64,000 bases of DNA from Streptomyces sp. CA-278952 (lineage in GTDB: Bacteria > Actinomycetota > Actinomycetes > Streptomycetales > Streptomycetaceae), in the NCBI RefSeq assembly GCF_028747205.1, contig NZ_CP112880.1:3286001-3350000 (forward strand), read 5' to 3'. Within the stretch, counting starts at the first letter, position 1; each line of letters opens with the position of its first letter. Under the pieces are notes generated by a model. That model was not told the DNA's origin and made no database searches. It worked only from the letters and a program-made list of their open reading frames with translations. Positions 1-8,652 of this stretch are shown one piece after another. The translations under genes were made by a program, and so were the position numbers.

Positions 1-341
1 AGGACGGCCTCCGGCCAGCCGGGGTGCTCCAGATAGGCGGAGACGGGGGCGTCCGCACCGACCTGGTGCATGATCCGCAGCACGCGCAGGGCGGCGGCGT
101 CCACGGCGGCGGCCTCGGCGGAGTCCTTGAATATGGTGCCGACGTACTTCTCGGCGGACCAGTTGTCGAGCCAGGTGTCCTCGACCAGGCGGTACACGGC
201 GTCGGTGACGTCCCCGTACCCTTCCCGGCCGGCGAGCCAGCACTCGTGATGGAAGACGGGGTCGGAGAGCATGTGCAGCGCCGAGCGCACGTTGGTGCGC
301 CAGCGCCACCACGGCATGTCAGTGAGCGGCATGCCGCCCAT
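1..341 (-). CDS. SCO4402-family protein, C-terminus beyond the window
   Basis: Leftward gene cut by the window edge; about 113 residues from the N-terminus are visible. It starts ATG at 341 (MGGMPLTDMPWWRWR), and later in-frame ATGs at 332 and 317 are possible. The visible part is rich in Trp and acidic residues and contains WLAGREGYGDVTDAVYRLV and DTWLDNWSAEKYVGT, which I recognise as the conserved Streptomyces SCO4402 family. Function is unknown; there is no signal peptide, so it is probably cytoplasmic. It is divergent from the lipoprotein gene at 516 with a 174-bp gap. Confidence 0.8.
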   Translation of the reverse strand, partial: MGGMPLTDMPWWRWRTNVRSALHMLSDPVFHHECWLAGREGYGDVTDAVYRLVEDTWLDNWSAEKYVGTIFKDSAEAAAVDAAALRVLRIMHQVGADAPVSAYLEHPGWPEAV

Positions 342-515
342 GGTGGACGAGCGACGGCCGCGACGGGAAGAGTTCTCCGAACCTTGCTGCACGGTCGTCG
401 ATCGTACGTTCCTTCACCGCGTCTCCGCACGGGCCCCCGTAATTCACCTGGACGTCACCGTGCGTTGAGAACGGCACACCGCGCCGTTACCCGGGGCCCG
501 GAAGGGTCCAGTCCC

Positions 516-1787
516 ATGACCGGACGGCGACGCCCCACCTTTCCCCGCCCCTTCCCGGGCGTCATCAGCGCGGCGGCGGCGGGAGCGGTGCTGCTGTCCG
601 GCTGCGGCGTGCTCCCTGGGGCCTCGGGGGGGTCCAGGGGGCCCGTCACCGTGATGACGTGGGCGCCCGACCGGTCGGAGGACATCAACGCGGTGAAGAT
701 GTCCGGGGTGCCCGCCATGGCCCAGACGTACGCGCGCTGGGTCAACGACACCGGTGGCATCGACGGGCGCGAGCTGAAGGTGGTCGTCTGCGACGAGGGC
801 GACACCGCGATCGGCGCCGAGCGGTGTGCGCGGGAGGCCGTCGAGAAGAAGGTGGCCGCCGTCGTCGGCTCGTACAGCCGCCACGGCCAGAGCTTCATGC
901 CGGCGCTGGAGGCGGGCGGCGTCCCGTACATCGGCGGCTACGGCGCCTCCACGGAGGAGTTCAGCAGCTACCTCTCGTACCCCGTCAACGGTGGCCAGTC
1001 GGCGCTGCTGGCCGGTCACGGGCAGCAGTTGGGCCGCAGCTGCGAGCGGGTCTCGCTGGTGCGGCCCGACTCGATCGGCGGCGACGGCATGCCGCCGCTC
1101 CTGAACAACGGGCTGATGGCCGCCGGCCGGCCCGCCTCCACCGACATCCTGGCCCCGCTGGACGCCACGTCCTACGACGAGCAGGCCACGCAGGCGCTGG
1201 AACGGTCCGACGGCGGCTGTGTGACGGCGGTGCTCGGCGCCCGTACGGAGACGTTCTTCGACTCCTTCCGCCGTCTGGAGCCGGACGGCGAGCAGGTCAG
1301 GATCTCCTCCGTGCTGGGCAGCGTCAGCCAGCCGCTCGTCGACCGCACGGGCGGCCCGAACAGCCCCTTCGAGGGCGCCTACGTCACCGGTTGGTACCCG
1401 GACGCGAGGAACGCGCGCTGGAAGGAGATGCGCCAGGTGGTCGGTCAGTACGCCTTCGGGGACAACCGCATCGACCCGGACGACACCGCCGTGCAGACGA
1501 CCTGGATCGCGTACACGGCGCTGCGGGCGGCCGTCCGGGCGATCGACGACGAGAAGGTCACACCGGGCCGGGTCGTGGCCGCCCTCAACCGGGGCGTCGA
1601 GGTCGACACCGGCGGCCTGACCCCGACGCTCCGCTGGCGCTTCGAGGACCTGGTCGGCACGTTGAACTACCCGCGCATCGTCAACACGAAGGTGACGTTC
1701 CAAGTGGTGCGCGAGGGACGTCTCACCGCCCAGAAGAAGGGCTTCGTGGACGTATCCGACGCCCTCACGGACGCCCCGCGCAGCTGA
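516..1787 (+). CDS. Substrate-binding lipoprotein of branched-chain amino-acid ABC type
   Basis: 423 residues. It begins MTGRRRPTFPRPF, followed by a hydrophobic stretch ending in the lipobox LLSGC (Cys near residue 29), so it is a lipoprotein. The mature part is a type I periplasmic-binding fold: VNDTGGIDGRELKVVVCDEGD, VAAVVGSYSRHG and GGVPYIGG are typical of LivJ-like proteins. No permease or ATPase gene is adjacent, so the ligand and partner transporter are unknown; it could serve as an orphan sensor domain. The open frame continues far upstream, but the ATG at 516 is the only start giving a proper signal peptide. Confidence 0.85.
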   Translation: MTGRRRPTFPRPFPGVISAAAAGAVLLSGCGVLPGASGGSRGPVTVMTWAPDRSEDINAVKMSGVPAMAQTYARWVNDTGGIDGRELKVVVCDEGDTAIGAERCAREAVEKKVAAVVGSYSRHGQSFMPALEAGGVPYIGGYGASTEEFSSYLSYPVNGGQSALLAGHGQQLGRSCERVSLVRPDSIGGDGMPPLLNNGLMAAGRPASTDILAPLDATSYDEQATQALERSDGGCVTAVLGARTETFFDSFRRLEPDGEQVRISSVLGSVSQPLVDRTGGPNSPFEGAYVTGWYPDARNARWKEMRQVVGQYAFGDNRIDPDDTAVQTTWIAYTALRAAVRAIDDEKVTPGRVVAALNRGVEVDTGGLTPTLRWRFEDLVGTLNYPRIVNTKVTFQVVREGRLTAQKKGFVDVSDALTDAPRS

Positions 1788-1792
1788 GAGCT

Positions 1793-1804
1793 GCCCCGCG
1801 GGGC
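1793..1804. terminator. Short GC hairpin between convergent genes
   Basis: GCCCCGCGGGGC is a perfect palindrome just after the stop of the lipoprotein gene and before the convergent stop at 1851. It could act as a bidirectional terminator. There is no U-tract. Confidence 0.35.
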
Positions 1805-1850
1805 CTCCCGTGTGGATCAGGCCGGAACCGGACCGGACCGGGCCCAGGGC

Positions 1851-3533
1851 TCAGAGTTCGGTGAACCCGTGCTTGGTCAGGCCGTACTTCGCCGCGATCA
1901 CGTTCCAGAGCTTGGACGCCTCGCGCTTGGCCTGGGTGGCCACCCCGCTCTGCTGGTTGGCCTTGGCCGTCTCGCTCGTCGACCGGGCCTGGCCGCCCTT
2001 GCAGACGTGCTTCTGCTTCTTGGCCTGCCGCGCCCAGGTCGCGTAGTGGTCGTCGGCCGCCGCCGAGGCCTTCCACGCCCGGTTCAGCGAGGCGGTCAGC
2101 TCCGCGTTCTGCGGGAGCTTGTCCACGGTCAGCCCCTCGAGCCGGGTCACCAGGTCGCGGCGCTGCTGGGCGGCGCCCTTGAGGTCGTCGTTGGCCCGGT
2201 CGAGGTCCTTGCAGGACTTGATCTTCTCGACCGCGCTGATCACCGCGGCCCGGCTGTCGTTGCTGTCGGCGAGCAGCTTGTCCAACGCCTCGGCCTGCGG
2301 CTTCGCCGGGTCGGGTGCCGCCTCGGCGGTGGGCTCCGTGGCCGGTGAACTCTGCGAGGCGACCGGCTGCTTGTCGTCCTCACCGGGGTCGTCGCCGCCG
2401 CTCAGCAGCGCGCCCGCGCCGAGTCCGATGACGGCGCAGCCCACGACGACCGCAGCGATCAGCGGAACATGTGCGGACCGCCGGCGCGGGGCGTCGCCGC
2501 TCGGCTGCGGAACCGGTCCGTCCTGCTCCCCGCGGCCCTGGAAGCCCTGGAGGCCGGGCTGGTAGCCCCCGGGCGCCTGCGGGGGCAACTGGCCGCCCTG
2601 GGGCTGCCGCTGGGGCTGGTGGGGCTGCTGGGGCTGATAGCCCTGCTGCTGGTACGGGGGCGGGGGCTGCTGCCCCGCGTCGAACTGCGGTATCTGCTGT
2701 GTGGCGCCCGCGGGTTCCTCGGAACGGAACAGGTTGTCGAACTCCGCGGGCGGCTGCCGGTCCCCCGGCGCGCCCGGCCTGATCCCGTACGGGGCCCCTC
2801 CGGGCACCGGGGGTATGTACTGGGTCGCGTCGGCGTCACCGCCGCCCGGCGAGGGCCCCACAGGGCCGGGACCGCCCGGGACGGGCGCGATGTACTGCGT
2901 GGCGTCCGCGTCCCCGCCGCCCTGCGAGGGCCCCACGGGGCCGGGACCGCCCGGAACGGGCGCGATGTACTGCGTGGCGTCCGCGTCACCGCCGGGAACA
3001 CCCTGACCGCCCTGACCGCCCTGGGCGCCCGGCCCTGCCTCCGGCGGCAGCGGCTGCGCGTACGGCTGAGGCTGCTGGTTCTGCTGGTGCTGGGGGTACT
3101 GCTGCGGGTACGCGCCGGGCTGCTGGTGCGGCAGCTGCTGCGGCTGCTGGTAGGAGCCGGGCTGCTGCGGCTGCTGGTAGGAGCCGGGCTGCTGAGGCGG
3201 CTGGTACGCACCCGGCTGCTGGGGCTGCTGATACGCCCCGGGCTGCTGGTACGCCTCCGGGCCCGGCGACTGCTGCGCGGGCGGCGGCAGGGGTTGCGCG
3301 GGCGGGTAGCCGTAGCCCCCGGCCGGCTGCTGCTGCGGTCCCGGCGGCCCCCACTGCCCGCCCCACGGCTGACCGCCCGCGGGCGCCGCCTGCTCACCCT
3401 GCTGCCCGCCCTGCCCGGCCCCGGGCGCCCCGGCGGTCCAGGGGGCTCCGCCGTCGGCAGGCAGCACGACACCCTCGTGCGCGGGTCGTGCGGCGGGGAG
3501 CTCGTGCTCGCCGCCCTGTCCGCTCTGCGTCAC
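1851..3533 (-). CDS. Pro/Gln-rich single-pass membrane protein
   Basis: 560 residues, GTG start at 3533 preceded by TAGGAG. The N-terminal ~350 residues are low complexity: several copies of QQPGSYQQPQ-like units, then three copies of a block containing DADATQYIAPVPGG. One membrane span (HVPLIAAVVVGCAVIGLGAG, about residues 354-374) is followed by a ~180-residue outer domain with two Cys (SCKDL and HVCKGG) and helical character. The probable topology is a disordered cytoplasmic N-terminus and an exposed C-terminus. Such DATQYI tails are common in actinobacterial membrane proteins and may be phosphorylation targets, which is inference. No enzymatic motif was seen. Confidence 0.8.
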   Translation of the reverse strand: MTQSGQGGEHELPAARPAHEGVVLPADGGAPWTAGAPGAGQGGQQGEQAAPAGGQPWGGQWGPPGPQQQPAGGYGYPPAQPLPPPAQQSPGPEAYQQPGAYQQPQQPGAYQPPQQPGSYQQPQQPGSYQQPQQLPHQQPGAYPQQYPQHQQNQQPQPYAQPLPPEAGPGAQGGQGGQGVPGGDADATQYIAPVPGGPGPVGPSQGGGDADATQYIAPVPGGPGPVGPSPGGGDADATQYIPPVPGGAPYGIRPGAPGDRQPPAEFDNLFRSEEPAGATQQIPQFDAGQQPPPPYQQQGYQPQQPHQPQRQPQGGQLPPQAPGGYQPGLQGFQGRGEQDGPVPQPSGDAPRRRSAHVPLIAAVVVGCAVIGLGAGALLSGGDDPGEDDKQPVASQSSPATEPTAEAAPDPAKPQAEALDKLLADSNDSRAAVISAVEKIKSCKDLDRANDDLKGAAQQRRDLVTRLEGLTVDKLPQNAELTASLNRAWKASAAADDHYATWARQAKKQKHVCKGGQARSTSETAKANQQSGVATQAKREASKLWNVIAAKYGLTKHGFTEL

Positions 3534-3720
3534 CAGGACTCCTACGTGTGAACCTACGGAACCGTCGGCTCACGCTATCGGGTGGTCACCCGCCTCCGCC
3601 AAGCGCGTGGTACCCCTCACGCCCCCTTCACAGGGCCGGTAACACCCCGCTGCCCCGCGACGCTGTTAACGGCCGGACCGTCACGAACACGGCCCGGACC
3701 GCATCGGCGACCCCCTGCCC

Positions 3721-5103
3721 TCAAGCCGCCTGGAGCTCCAGCCGCTCGCCGAACTCCCGCACCGCGGGCTCCTCGCCGTAGGGCACGAGCCGCTGCTGGA
3801 GGTCGTCGAGATATTCGGCGCCCCGGCTGGAGCGCACCGTCGACAGCAGCTCCATCGCCCGGGTGCCCGTGTGGCACGCCCGCTCCACCTCCCGCTGCTG
3901 CACCTGGGCCGAGGCCAGCAGCACCAGCGCGATGCCCCGACGCCTGGCCCGGGTCTCCGGCAGCGCGGCCAGCGCCTCCTTCGCCCGCCGGGCCGCCTGC
4001 TCCGGCTGCCCCAGGTCGCGGTGGCAGTGGGCCAGTTCGTCCGCGAGGTAGCCCGCGTCGAAGTGCGCGATCCAGACCGGGTCGTCGCCGGACTCCGGGC
4101 CCGCCTGCTCCAGCGCGGCGACCGCCCGCCCCGACACCGCGTGGCAGGTCCTGGCGTCCCCGAGCAGCGCGTGGCCCCGGGCCTCCGCCGCGTAGAACAT
4201 CGCCTGGGCGCGGGGCGTGACGTGCCCCCTGGCCCCTTCCTGCGCGGCGCGGGCCAGTTGGGCGATCTCGCGGGGGTTGCCGAGCTGGGCGGCGAGATGG
4301 CTCATCGACGCGGCGAGCACATAGCCGCCGTACGCCCGGTCGCCCGCCGCCTGCGCGAGCCGCAGCGCCTGGATGTAGTAGCGCTGGGCGAGGCCGGGCT
4401 GGCCGGTGTCGACCGCCATGTAGCCGCCGAGCTCGGCGAGCCGGGCCACCGCGCCGAACAGCTGCCGCCCCACCTGTTCGCGGTACGCCCCCGAAAGCAG
4501 CCCGGAGACCACGCTGTTGAGGTAGTGCACGAGCACCGGCCGCACATGACCGCTGCCGAAGCGGTGGTCGAGGTCGGTCAGCGCGGCGGTCATCGCCCGC
4601 ACCGCCTCCACGTCGGACATGCCGACCCGGGCCCCCGCCGTCCGCTCGACCTGTGGGTCCGGGCCCGAGATCAGCCAGTCCCGGCTGGGCTCGACCAGCG
4701 CGGACGCGGCGACCGCCGACCCGGCGAGCAGATCGCGGCGGCCCACGTCGCTGCGCCACAGCTCGCAGACCTGCTCGACGGCCCCGGCGACGGTCGGCGC
4801 GTACTGGAGGCCGACGCCGGAGGCCAGGTTCTTGCCGTTGGCCATGCCGATCTCGTCGATCGTGACCGTACGGCCGAGCTTGCGGCCGAGCGCCTCGGCG
4901 ATGATCCCCGGGGCCCGGCCCCGGGGCTGCTGCCCCCGCAGCCAACGGGCCACGGAGGTCTTGTCGTAGCGCAGGTCGAGACCCCGCTCGGCCCCGACCA
5001 TGTTCACGCGGCGCGCGAGGCCCGCGTTGGAACAGGCGGCTTCCTGGATGAGCGTCTGGAGCCGTTCGTTGGGCTGGCGGGCTACGAGAGGCCTTGCAGC
5101 CAT
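3721..5103 (-). CDS. NsdA/NsdB-like TPR transcriptional regulator
   Basis: 460 residues from ATG 5103 (MAARPLVARQPNERLQ), with AGGGGG just upstream; the frame is open further upstream but that region has no ribosome site. An N-terminal HTH-like segment (residues ~8-75, NAGLARRVN and DKTSVARWLRGQQPRGR) is followed by TPR-like helices (GQPGLAQRYYIQALRLAQAAGD, AYLADELAHCHRDLGQ type). The family includes NsdA and NsdB, negative regulators of sporulation and antibiotic production in Streptomyces. Which paralogue this is cannot be settled here. A perfect inverted repeat at 5130-5156 lies right before the start and may be its own operator. Confidence 0.8.
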   Translation of the reverse strand: MAARPLVARQPNERLQTLIQEAACSNAGLARRVNMVGAERGLDLRYDKTSVARWLRGQQPRGRAPGIIAEALGRKLGRTVTIDEIGMANGKNLASGVGLQYAPTVAGAVEQVCELWRSDVGRRDLLAGSAVAASALVEPSRDWLISGPDPQVERTAGARVGMSDVEAVRAMTAALTDLDHRFGSGHVRPVLVHYLNSVVSGLLSGAYREQVGRQLFGAVARLAELGGYMAVDTGQPGLAQRYYIQALRLAQAAGDRAYGGYVLAASMSHLAAQLGNPREIAQLARAAQEGARGHVTPRAQAMFYAAEARGHALLGDARTCHAVSGRAVAALEQAGPESGDDPVWIAHFDAGYLADELAHCHRDLGQPEQAARRAKEALAALPETRARRRGIALVLLASAQVQQREVERACHTGTRAMELLSTVRSSRGAEYLDDLQQRLVPYGEEPAVREFGERLELQAA

Positions 5104-5129
5104 ATGTCCCCCTGAAACGTCGGTTATGT

Positions 5130-5156
5130 GCAGTGATCGGTGGAAGGGATCACTGC
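5130..5156. promoter_or_regulatory. Perfect inverted repeat upstream of the TPR regulator
   Basis: GCAGTGATC and GATCACTGC form 9-bp perfect arms around a 9-bp spacer, ending 27 bp before the ATG at 5103. The position suits an operator or a 5'-UTR hairpin. The remainder of the 290-bp gap to 5394 contains AT-rich patches near 5170-5200 but no clear consensus promoter. Confidence 0.5.
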
Positions 5157-5393
5157 CCGTCACATACTCAAGAAATGCGCATATTCCATCGGCATTCGGT
5201 ACGGCCATGGCGCGTTGCACCATCGCGGAGGTCCGGGAGCGGCCCTCGGCGGCGGTCCTGGAGGTGGCTACCCGCCCTTCGGCATGACGCCTCACGCGCG
5301 CCCCCGCTCGTGCTCCGATGCGCCCCGCGTGCGGGGTCGATGCGCCGGGTCCCTGTTCAGGGGAGGCCGTAACCCCAGGTGACGGCGGGAGTT

Positions 5394-6080
5394 GTGCTGG
5401 GCGTGGAAGAGCCCATCGGAGTCATGGAAGCCGCACAGGTCCCTCAGCAGCGGGGCGAGCATCTGCTCGACGCCGCGGTGCGGTATGCGGAAGAGCGTCA
5501 TTGGGACGTGTTCCCCGGCGCCTGGCTGGAGGCGGTGGGCGGCGGGGAGCGGTGTTCGTGCGGCGACGCCGGCTGCGCCCTGCCGGGAGCCCACGCGGAC
5601 CAGGCCGACTGGGCGGGCCGGGCGACCGGCAGCGGGGCCGCCGCCCGGCGCATGTGGAGCAGGCAGCCCCGCGCCTCGGTGCTGCTGCCGACCGGCCGGA
5701 CCTTCGACGCGCTGGAGGTCCCGGAGTCCGCGGGGTTCCTGGCGCTGGCCCGGATGGAGCGGATGGACCTGACGCTGGGCCCGGTGACCCGCACGCCCGA
5801 CCGCCGGATGCTGTTCTTCGTGCTGCCGGGTGCCGCCGCCAAGGCCTCCGAGCTGGTGCGCGGGCTCGGCTGGAGCGCCGAGGCGATCGATCTGACCGGT
5901 CTCGGCGAGGGCCACTACGTCGCCGCGCCGCCCACCCGGGTCGGCGCCCGGGGAGCCGTGCAGTGGGCCCGGAAGCCCACCCATGCCAACCGCTGGCTGC
6001 CCGATGTGGACGAGCTGATCAGCCCGCTGGCGTACGCCTGCGCACGCGAGGCGGCCGACGCCCGTACGCGCGTTCCGTAA
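5394..6080 (+). CDS. Bifunctional DNA primase/polymerase (prim-pol) domain protein
   Basis: 228 residues from GTG 5394 (VLGVEEPIGVMEAAQ), preceded by GGGAG; a GTG at 5379 in the same frame is the alternative. The sequence AVRYAEERHWDVFPGAW, the Cys-containing CSCGDAGCALPGAH, the region ASVLLPTGRTFDALEVP and GEGHYVAAPPTR follow the layout of actinobacterial prim-pol (AEP-type) proteins. The replicative helicase half is absent, so it is a small stand-alone protein of uncertain role. It is a core Streptomyces gene, not clearly part of a mobile element. Confidence 0.8.
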   Translation: MLGVEEPIGVMEAAQVPQQRGEHLLDAAVRYAEERHWDVFPGAWLEAVGGGERCSCGDAGCALPGAHADQADWAGRATGSGAAARRMWSRQPRASVLLPTGRTFDALEVPESAGFLALARMERMDLTLGPVTRTPDRRMLFFVLPGAAAKASELVRGLGWSAEAIDLTGLGEGHYVAAPPTRVGARGAVQWARKPTHANRWLPDVDELISPLAYACAREAADARTRVP

Positions 6081-6164
6081 GGAGCCCGGACGGCGTCTTC
6101 CCGGGCCCCGGTCAGGCCTTTCGTAGGGTGGTCCCCATCTATGGGGATATCGAAAGGCTGTGCC

Positions 6165-7004
6165 ATGCCGGACCGGGCAGATGCACGTACGAGGACAGGC
6201 GCGGAGACAGCCGCGACGGCGGGCGGTGCCCAGGAGGCGCGGCCCGCCGTCCGCGTGCAGGGGCTGTGGAAGCGGTTCGGGGATCAGGTCGCCGTCGCGG
6301 GGATCGATCTGGAGCTGCCCGCGGGGAAGTTCGTCGGCCTGGTGGGGCCCAACGGGGCGGGCAAGACGACGACGCTCTCGATGGTCACCGGGCTGCTGCG
6401 GCCCGACATGGGGAAGATCGAGGTCGCGGGCCACGACGTGTGGACGGACCCGGTCGAGGTGAAGTCCCGGATCGGGGTGCTGCCGGAGGGGCTGCGGCTG
6501 TTCGAGCGGCTCTCGGGTCGTGAACTGCTCGCCTACAACGGGCGGTTGCGCGGCCTGCCGGGGGACGAGGTGGACAAGCGGGCCACCCAGCTGCTGGACG
6601 TACTGGATCTCGCGGGCTCGCAGCACAAGCTGGTCGTGGACTACTCGACCGGCATGCGGAAGAAGATCGGGCTCGCGGCGGCCCTGCTCCACAACCCCGA
6701 AGTGCTCTTCCTGGACGAACCGTTCGAGGGCGTCGACCCGGTCTCGGCGCAGACCATCCGGGGGGTGCTGGAGCGCTACACCCGGTCCGGGGCGACCGTG
6801 GTCTTCTCCAGCCATGTGATGGAGCTGGTCGAGTCGCTGTGCGACTGGGTCGCCGTGATGGCGGCGGGCCGGATCAAGGCGCAGGGCACCCTGGCCGAGG
6901 TGCGCGGCGACGCCCCCTCGCTCCAGAGCGCCTTCCTCGAACTGGTCGGAGCGGGCGGCCGGGACGCCGGCGACTCCCTCGACTGGCTGGGCGGCTCCCG
7001 ATGA
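6165..7004 (+). CDS. ABC transporter ATP-binding protein
   Basis: 279 residues from ATG 6165 (MPDRADARTR); an in-frame ATG at 6141 is less likely. It has Walker A GPNGAGKTT, a Q-loop replaced by GVLPEGLRLF, the family-variant signature YSTGMRKKIG, Walker B VLFLDEPFEG and H-loop FSSHVMELV. It is an exporter-type NBD (CcmA/BcrA-like). Its stop overlaps the start of the permease at 7001 by ATGA, so the two are translated together and form one transporter. The substrate is unknown. Confidence 0.9.
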   Translation: MPDRADARTRTGAETAATAGGAQEARPAVRVQGLWKRFGDQVAVAGIDLELPAGKFVGLVGPNGAGKTTTLSMVTGLLRPDMGKIEVAGHDVWTDPVEVKSRIGVLPEGLRLFERLSGRELLAYNGRLRGLPGDEVDKRATQLLDVLDLAGSQHKLVVDYSTGMRKKIGLAAALLHNPEVLFLDEPFEGVDPVSAQTIRGVLERYTRSGATVVFSSHVMELVESLCDWVAVMAAGRIKAQGTLAEVRGDAPSLQSAFLELVGAGGRDAGDSLDWLGGSR

Positions 7005-8638
7005 GCGTGCTGGACGCCCCGGTCACCTCGGCCGCCCCCGCGGCGCCGACGACGGGCCTGACCCCGATCTTCGTCCGGCTCAAGCTGACGCTGCTGCGCA
7101 ACGGACTGCGGCAGTCCTCCGGGCGCAAGGCGGTGTTCATCACCTCCCTGGTCTTCACGCTGCTGCTCGCCGCGGGTCAGGTGCTCGGCCTGGTGCTGCT
7201 GCGCGGCAACGAGCACGCGGGCACCGTCGTGGTGCTGTTGACCGGTGTCGTGGCGCTCGGCTGGGCGGTGCTGCCGCTGTTCTTCCCCAGCGGTGACGAC
7301 ACCCTCGACCCGACCCGGCTGGTGATGTTGCCGCTGCGGCCGGAGCCGCTGATCCGGGCCCTGCTGGTCTCCTCGGTGATCGGCATCGGCCCGCTGTTCA
7401 CCCTCTGCCTGGTGGTCGGTTCGGTCATCGCGCTGGCGCACGGGGCGGCGGGCGTGGTGTTCGCGGTGCTCGCGGTCCCGCTGACGATGCTGCTCTGCGT
7501 GGCGCTGTCCCGGGCGGTGGCCACGGCCAACGTCCGGCTGCTGAACTCCCGCAAGGGCCGCGACCTCGCGGTGCTCAGCGGGCTGGTGATCGCGGTGGGC
7601 ATCCAGTTCGTCAACTTCGGCGCGCAGCGGCTCGGTCAGGCCGGCGGGCTGTCCGCGCTGGAACCCGCGGGCGACGTGGTCCGCTGGCTGCCCGGCGCCT
7701 CCGCCGTGGCGTCGGTGGACGCGGCCTCGGACGGCGCGTACGGGGTCGCCCTCGCCCAGCTCCTGATCACGGTGGCGGCCCTGGCGGCGCTGATGTGGAT
7801 GTGGCGGCGGACCCTGGTGACGCTGATGACCTCACCGGACGGTTCGACCCTGGCGGCGGCGGAGCCGGCCCGCAAGGAGTCCGGCCGGGGCGGTCTGTCG
7901 GCGCTGCTGCCGGAGGGCCGCACCGCGACGGTGATGCAGCGCAGCCTGCGGTACGTGGCCCGGGACCCGAAGACCAAGGCGGCCTGGGTGACGGCGCTGG
8001 CGGTCGGGGCGATCGTGCCGCTGCTCAACGCGGTCCAGGGCACCGGCTCGGTCTACTTCGCGTGCTTCGCGGCCGGGATGCTCGGCATGCAGATGTACAA
8101 CCAGTTCGGCCAGGACACCTCGGCCTTCTGGATGGTGGCGCTGACGATCTCCTCGCCCCGGGACGCGTACGTCGAACTGCGGGCGCGGGCGCTGGTCCTG
8201 CTGCTGCTCACCCTGCCGTTCACGCTGCTCGTCTGTGCGGTGACGGCGGCGGTGATCGGTGACTGGCAGGCGCTGCCGGGGGCGCTCGGCCTGTCGTTCG
8301 CGCTGCTGGGCTCGATGCTGGCGACGGGCGCGGTGGCCTCGGCGCTGTTCCCGTACTCGATTCCGCAGGAGGGCGCGTTCAAGAACGTGGTGCCGGGCCA
8401 GGCCGGCCTGGCCTGGATCTCGATCCTCGGCGGCATGGTGGCCGCCGCGCTGCTGGCCGCGCCGGTGATCGTGCCGACCATCTGGATGCACGTCGCGGAC
8501 CACCACGGGGCTCTGTGGCTCCTGGTGCCGGGCGGGGTCGTGTACGGGGCGCTCGTCGGGTGGGCGGGGCTGCGGATCGCCGCGCGGCGCACGGCGGCCC
8601 GGCTGCCGGAGATCCTGGCGGCGGTCAGCAAGGGCTGA
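7001..8638 (+). CDS. ABC transporter permease, multi-pass
   Basis: 545 residues from the ATG in the ATGA overlap. There are about 12 hydrophobic segments in two groups (residues ~45-285 and ~370-525), separated by a basic cytoplasmic loop with RKESGRGGLSALLPEG. The arrangement resembles the large exporter permeases fused as a pseudo-dimer that pair with CcmA-type ATPases. It is the membrane partner of the upstream NBD. The stop lies 14 bp from the convergent stop at 8653. Confidence 0.85.
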   Translation: MSVLDAPVTSAAPAAPTTGLTPIFVRLKLTLLRNGLRQSSGRKAVFITSLVFTLLLAAGQVLGLVLLRGNEHAGTVVVLLTGVVALGWAVLPLFFPSGDDTLDPTRLVMLPLRPEPLIRALLVSSVIGIGPLFTLCLVVGSVIALAHGAAGVVFAVLAVPLTMLLCVALSRAVATANVRLLNSRKGRDLAVLSGLVIAVGIQFVNFGAQRLGQAGGLSALEPAGDVVRWLPGASAVASVDAASDGAYGVALAQLLITVAALAALMWMWRRTLVTLMTSPDGSTLAAAEPARKESGRGGLSALLPEGRTATVMQRSLRYVARDPKTKAAWVTALAVGAIVPLLNAVQGTGSVYFACFAAGMLGMQMYNQFGQDTSAFWMVALTISSPRDAYVELRARALVLLLLTLPFTLLVCAVTAAVIGDWQALPGALGLSFALLGSMLATGAVASALFPYSIPQEGAFKNVVPGQAGLAWISILGGMVAAALLAAPVIVPTIWMHVADHHGALWLLVPGGVVYGALVGWAGLRIAARRTAARLPEILAAVSKG

Positions 8639-8652
8639 GCCGCCGACAGGCC

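Noticed and set aside
2469..3551. Rightward Leu/Arg-rich frame opposite the Pro/Gln membrane protein
   Set aside because: Produced by the antisense of CAG/CCG repeats; no start signal.
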